NCBI GenBank assembly: GCA_001464385.1
Contig: LNFB01000209.1
Span: forward strand, 1-47,416
Direction: 5' to 3'
From: Deltaproteobacteria bacterium Ga0077550
GTDB lineage: Bacteria > Myxococcota_A > Polyangia > Nannocystales > Nannocystaceae
DNA: 47,416 nucleotides
Made by a program: the position numbers and the translations under genes. Each line of letters starts with the position of its first letter. The first letter of the stretch is position 1. Positions 44,471 through 47,416 of the stretch are shown here, piece by piece. A model generated the notes under the pieces. The model was given only the letters and a program-made list of their open reading frames with translations. It was not told where the DNA came from and searched no databases.

Positions 44471-45682
44471 ATGGAACCTACACCACGGCGCCGCAGCTTG
44501 GTGGTGGGCTGGCGCGGCGGTGTGGGGCAGGCCGTGCTCGCGCTGCTCGAGCAGCACCCGATCGGACGCGCGCTCGCCGAGCGGCGGACGCTGGTGTTGC
44601 TCGACGCCGAGTCCGCGCCGGGCACCGCGCCGACGGGTGACGTCGAGGTCCTGCCGTCGGCGCGCATCGGCAGCGCCGACCAGCTCCGCGAGGTCCTCGT
44701 CGCCTCCCGCGCCGACGAGCTCGTCGACGTCGCCGGCCTCGACTGGCGGGCGAGCCTCTCGGTGTGCGGCGAGCTCGGCATCGACAGCCTCGGCACCAGC
44801 CTCGAGCGCTGGGACGGCAGCCCGCGCGAAGACCTGCTCGACGACGCGTGGCAGCTCGCGCCGGGTCGACGACCGACGGCCGCGGGCGGCTCCCACGTCC
44901 TGGCCGCAGGCATGAACCCGGGCTGCGTCAACGCGCTGGTCGACGTCGCCCTCGCCGAGTTCGCGCGGCGCAGCGGCGTGGTCGGGCGCGACGCCCTCGA
45001 GATCGGGGCGATCTACATCACCGAGCGCGACACCACCGACTGCGACGTCCCGGGCGATGGCTTCGCGTCCTCGTGGAGCCCGCGGCACTGCCTGACCGAG
45101 CTGCTCACCGGGACTGCGCCGTGGATCGATCGCGGGCAGACGCGCCTCACCGACCACGCGCCGTGGCAGGCGCGCTACCGCGTCCGCTGCGGCGACGCGG
45201 TGATCGACGGCGCGCTCGTGCCCCACGACGAGGTCGTCACGCTGTCGTGGCGGCACCCGGGGGCCGAGGTCGCGTACGTGGTCGAGCTCCCGCCGCGGGC
45301 GCACCGCTGGCTCGAGGCCAGCCCGCGGCCGGACGCGCCCGCCGTGCGCATGTGGCCGCCACACACGCCCCAGGTCCGTGGGCGCGACGTGGTCGGCGTG
45401 CTGCTGTGCAGCCGACGCTTCGGCGAGCTGTGGTGCGGCTTCGACACCGACTGCACCCAAGCCGCGGCGTACGGCACCAACGCGACGCTGCTGCAGGTCG
45501 CCGCGGGCGTCGTCGCCGGCTGGCGCCGCGTCGGCGAGCGGCCGGGCGCCCATGTGATCGAGGAGCTCGACACCGAGGCCTTCGTCGACGATGTCTCGGC
45601 GATCCTCGGCCCGTGGCAGGTGCATCACGATCGCGCCGCTCGCTTCACGTCGCTGCCCGATCGTCGGCGGCCTTCGCCCTGA
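44471..45682 (+). CDS. Homospermidine synthase-like NAD(P)-dependent enzyme
   Basis: 403 residues. An N-terminal Rossmann loop (LVVGWRGGVGQAVLALLEQH) is followed by the saccharopine dehydrogenase-like body with hallmark blocks of bacterial homospermidine synthase: AAGMNPGCVNALVDVAL (Met148-Gly151), IYITERDTTDCDVPGD (Glu185-Arg186-Asp187), TLSWRHPGAEVAYVV, and a C-terminal AYGTNATLLQVAAGVVAGW followed by an acidic substrate-specific end. Homospermidine synthase oxidises putrescine and reduces the imine formed with a second amine. This protein is about 70 residues shorter than the classical enzyme and lacks several aromatic positions that I would expect, so its amine partners may differ. Its 3' end overlaps the PepSY gene by 38 bases, tail to tail. 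Confidence 0.82.
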   Translation: MEPTPRRRSLVVGWRGGVGQAVLALLEQHPIGRALAERRTLVLLDAESAPGTAPTGDVEVLPSARIGSADQLREVLVASRADELVDVAGLDWRASLSVCGELGIDSLGTSLERWDGSPREDLLDDAWQLAPGRRPTAAGGSHVLAAGMNPGCVNALVDVALAEFARRSGVVGRDALEIGAIYITERDTTDCDVPGDGFASSWSPRHCLTELLTGTAPWIDRGQTRLTDHAPWQARYRVRCGDAVIDGALVPHDEVVTLSWRHPGAEVAYVVELPPRAHRWLEASPRPDAPAVRMWPPHTPQVRGRDVVGVLLCSRRFGELWCGFDTDCTQAAAYGTNATLLQVAAGVVAGWRRVGERPGAHVIEELDTEAFVDDVSAILGPWQVHHDRAARFTSLPDRRRPSP

Positions 45683-46163
45683 CGCCGCGGCGACGCGCGC
45701 GGGCCAGGGCCACCGACGTCCCGGACAGCGCGAGGCCGACGAGGCCGCTCGCGGTGATCAACGACAGCCACGTGCCCGCGGGGCCGATCGCCTGCCCGGT
45801 GTGGAGCTGGAAGAGCCACCGCGTCACGCCCTCGAGGCCCGAGCGGGTCTCGACGACGTTCGCGTGCGCGTCGAGGTAGACCTCGGTCTCGGCGTCGTCG
45901 TCGAGCCACACGACGTACGGATCGGTCGGCGACTGCGGCAGCCCGAGGTCGGTCGCCGGCGATCCGTCGCCGGCCGCGACCCCGGCGGCGACGATGACCT
46001 CGAGCGCGACGGGGTCCTCGAGCGCGGCGACCTCGGGCGGCGGGCGCTTGAGCGCGTCGCGGAACAACAGCACGGCGCCGGTCACCGCCGAGAGCACGAG
46101 CAACAGCGCGACGACCAGGCCGGTGCGTCGGTGCCACACGAGCAGCAGGCCGCGGAGCCTCAT
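45645..46163 (-). CDS. PepSY-type membrane protein, iron-uptake associated
   Basis: 172 residues; the ATG at 46163 overlaps the stop of the TonB receptor gene (ATGA), so the two are translated together. There are two membrane helices (LVVALLLVLSAVTGAVLLF at 16-34 and LSLITASGLVGLALSGTSVAL near the C-terminus) with a periplasmic PepSY-like domain between them (PTDPYVVWLDDDAETEVYLDAHANVVE). Conserved His in WHRRTGL and LHTGQAIG could hold haem. Small PepSY proteins of this kind are commonly linked to ferric-siderophore reduction after import, which fits the upstream receptor. It is shorter than the usual three- to four-helix PepSY family, so it is a minimal form. Confidence 0.85.
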   Translation of the reverse strand: MRLRGLLLVWHRRTGLVVALLLVLSAVTGAVLLFRDALKRPPPEVAALEDPVALEVIVAAGVAAGDGSPATDLGLPQSPTDPYVVWLDDDAETEVYLDAHANVVETRSGLEGVTRWLFQLHTGQAIGPAGTWLSLITASGLVGLALSGTSVALARARRRGVRAKAADDRAAT

Positions 46164-47416
46164 CCCTGCCCCCGACGCTCGGCCCGACGCTTCTGCCGCG
46201 CCCGCGCGCGCTCGGCCGCGTCGAAGAACGTGTACGCGATGTCGATGCCGATGAAGAACGTCCGCGGCCGCTGCGGCAGGATCCCGCGGTTGAGATCGTC
46301 GGTCCGGTAGAACCACGGCGTGTCGGCGACGTTCTTCACGCCGAGCGACAGGTTCACCGCCCACGCCTTGGGCAGCAGCGTGCGGAACTTGAGGTACACG
46401 TCGACGAGCATGTAGCTGGGGATGATCCCGGTCGCGCCGTTGGGCGGCCCCAGGGTGCCATCGTTGTCGAAGTACGAGTACTGCGAGCCCGAGTAGGTGA
46501 GGTCGGCGCCGATCTGCAGCGCGCGGCAGTCGTCGGGCCCCGGCAGCCCGGCGAAGAAGCTGCACCGCCACGGGAACGAGTACGCCATGCCGCCCCACGC
46601 CTCGTGGCGGGGGAACCACGCCACGCGGTTGCCGGTGAACGAGGGCGAGTCGTAGATCCGGGTGTCGGTGAAGGAGTAGCCGCCGTAGACGTTGGCGCCG
46701 ACCAACGGCTGCCACAGCTCGCCCGGCTCCCACTCGAGCTCGACCTCGGTACCACCGCCGACCCAGTTGCCGATGCGATCGAGCGACGTCTCACCCTCGT
46801 CGAGCAGATTGCGATAGTGGCGGAACCACCCGGTGGCCTCGCCGTAGAGGCCGACGACCTCGGCCATCTTGATCCCGGCCTCGACCGAATCCGCGACCAC
46901 GGGATCGAGCGTCTCCCGCTGTGCGACCTCGTTGAGGGTGACGGCCTGGATGGTCGGCGCCTTGAACGATCGGGAGTAACCGAGGAAGACCCCGACTTCG
47001 TCGATGGGGTCGTAGCGGATCGACGCGGACGGAAAGGCCTGGGCGTACGTGCGGGCGAGCAGCGAGCGTTCCGGGTCGACTCTGGCCTCGATGTTGTCGC
47101 GCCCCGACATCCGGGCGAGCTCGCCGCGGACGCCGGCCCGCAGCACCACGGTCTCGTCGGCGAGGTACAGCTCGTCCTCGGCGAAGGCGGCCACGGCCCC
47201 CAGCCGCGTGTCCTGGTCGAAGAACCGCTCGCGCGGCAGCGCGTCGGGGTTGTTGAAGCGCAGCAGGTGCGCCTGCTCGAACACGCCGCGCACCCCCACG
47301 CCGAGCATGTGATACGCGCCGCCCTTGTGCCGCAGCGCCACCGAGTACCGCGGCTCGACGCCGACCACGTGGTAGTTCCGCGGCAGCTCGACCACGCCGA
47401 CGTCCGCGTTCGAGCG
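46160..47416 (-). CDS. TonB-dependent receptor, citrate/siderophore type, N-terminus outside the window
   Basis: 419 codons are visible, open to base 47416; the signal peptide, TonB box and plug domain lie outside. What remains is the beta-barrel: alternating aromatic/polar strands (VFLGYSRSFKAPTIQAV, YGEATGWFRHYRNLL, ADLTYSGSQYSYFDND, YMLVDVYLKFR) and the conserved end LGVKNVADTPWFYRTDD ... PRTFFIGIDIAYTFF. The GILPQRPRTFFIG segment recalls ferric-citrate type receptors, which would match a citrate-based siderophore. Twenty mostly basic residues (DAAERARARQKRRAERRGQG) follow the terminal Phe that normally ends the barrel. A Cys pair (FPWRCSFF, DDCRAL) may form a loop disulfide. The PepSY gene overlaps its stop. 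Confidence 0.92.
   Translation of the reverse strand, partial: RSNADVGVVELPRNYHVVGVEPRYSVALRHKGGAYHMLGVGVRGVFEQAHLLRFNNPDALPRERFFDQDTRLGAVAAFAEDELYLADETVVLRAGVRGELARMSGRDNIEARVDPERSLLARTYAQAFPSASIRYDPIDEVGVFLGYSRSFKAPTIQAVTLNEVAQRETLDPVVADSVEAGIKMAEVVGLYGEATGWFRHYRNLLDEGETSLDRIGNWVGGGTEVELEWEPGELWQPLVGANVYGGYSFTDTRIYDSPSFTGNRVAWFPRHEAWGGMAYSFPWRCSFFAGLPGPDDCRALQIGADLTYSGSQYSYFDNDGTLGPPNGATGIIPSYMLVDVYLKFRTLLPKAWAVNLSLGVKNVADTPWFYRTDDLNRGILPQRPRTFFIGIDIAYTFFDAAERARARQKRRAERRGQG

Overview
The window is a 47.4 kb piece of a very GC-rich chromosome, densely coding on both strands. It looks like Myxococcota, probably a Nannocystales-like lineage. The signs are many lipoproteins, a Cys-rich lipoprotein with Ser/Gly and Thr-Asp-Pro-Ala linkers, a MoxR/vWA operon, a very large TPR protein, a REC-PAS-PAS-kinase-REC hybrid, and inositol phosphate synthase. 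The taxonomic call is inference from gene content. No rRNA, tRNA, CRISPR, insertion sequence, phage gene or origin was seen. All gaps between genes are shorter than 300 bases.

Layout. 1-3357: a truncated Cys-rich lipoprotein, a PpiC/SurA-like lipoprotein, an M28 peptidase lipoprotein and a stand-alone BLUF photoreceptor. 3514-7019: mfd (transcription-repair coupling factor), split into two frames at the end of its RNA polymerase-interaction domain. 7137-17372: a tightly packed operon of HExxH lipoprotein, DUF4175-like coiled-coil membrane protein, MoxR AAA ATPase, DUF58 protein, BatA-like vWA protein and a large membrane protein with two vWA domains. It is followed by an esterase lipoprotein and an M48 peptidase (17419-19181). 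19203-22352: hybrid histidine kinase and ECF sigma factor. 22389-26600: divergent Ku and LigD (bacterial end joining), with an alpha/beta hydrolase coupled to LigD. 26815-28889: inositol-3-phosphate synthase and a probable CTP:inositol-1-phosphate cytidylyltransferase, which together would make CDP-inositol. 29034-36791: a 2,585-residue TPR protein. 36795-40203 (minus strand): CpoB/YbgF-like lipoprotein, LysM protein and a DprA-like protein. 40298-47416: a small secreted protein, then an iron-acquisition-like group of an IucA/IucC siderophore synthetase, an ATP-grasp ligase, a spermidine/thermospermine synthase-like enzyme, a homospermidine synthase-like enzyme, a PepSY membrane protein and a TonB-dependent receptor cut by the window edge.

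The most interesting part is 40.7-47.4 kb. Two polyamine-building enzymes sit beside two ATP-dependent ligases and a TonB receptor, which suggests a polyamine-containing, NRPS-independent siderophore or metallophore that I cannot match to a known pathway. A second window-wide signal is that many transcription-unit starts carry a TAnnnT hexamer only 6-10 bases before the start codon, as expected for leaderless mRNAs. Convergent genes end within 0-21 bases of each other or overlap. The mfd disruption is either a real inactivating deletion or an assembly fault and should be checked on reads.
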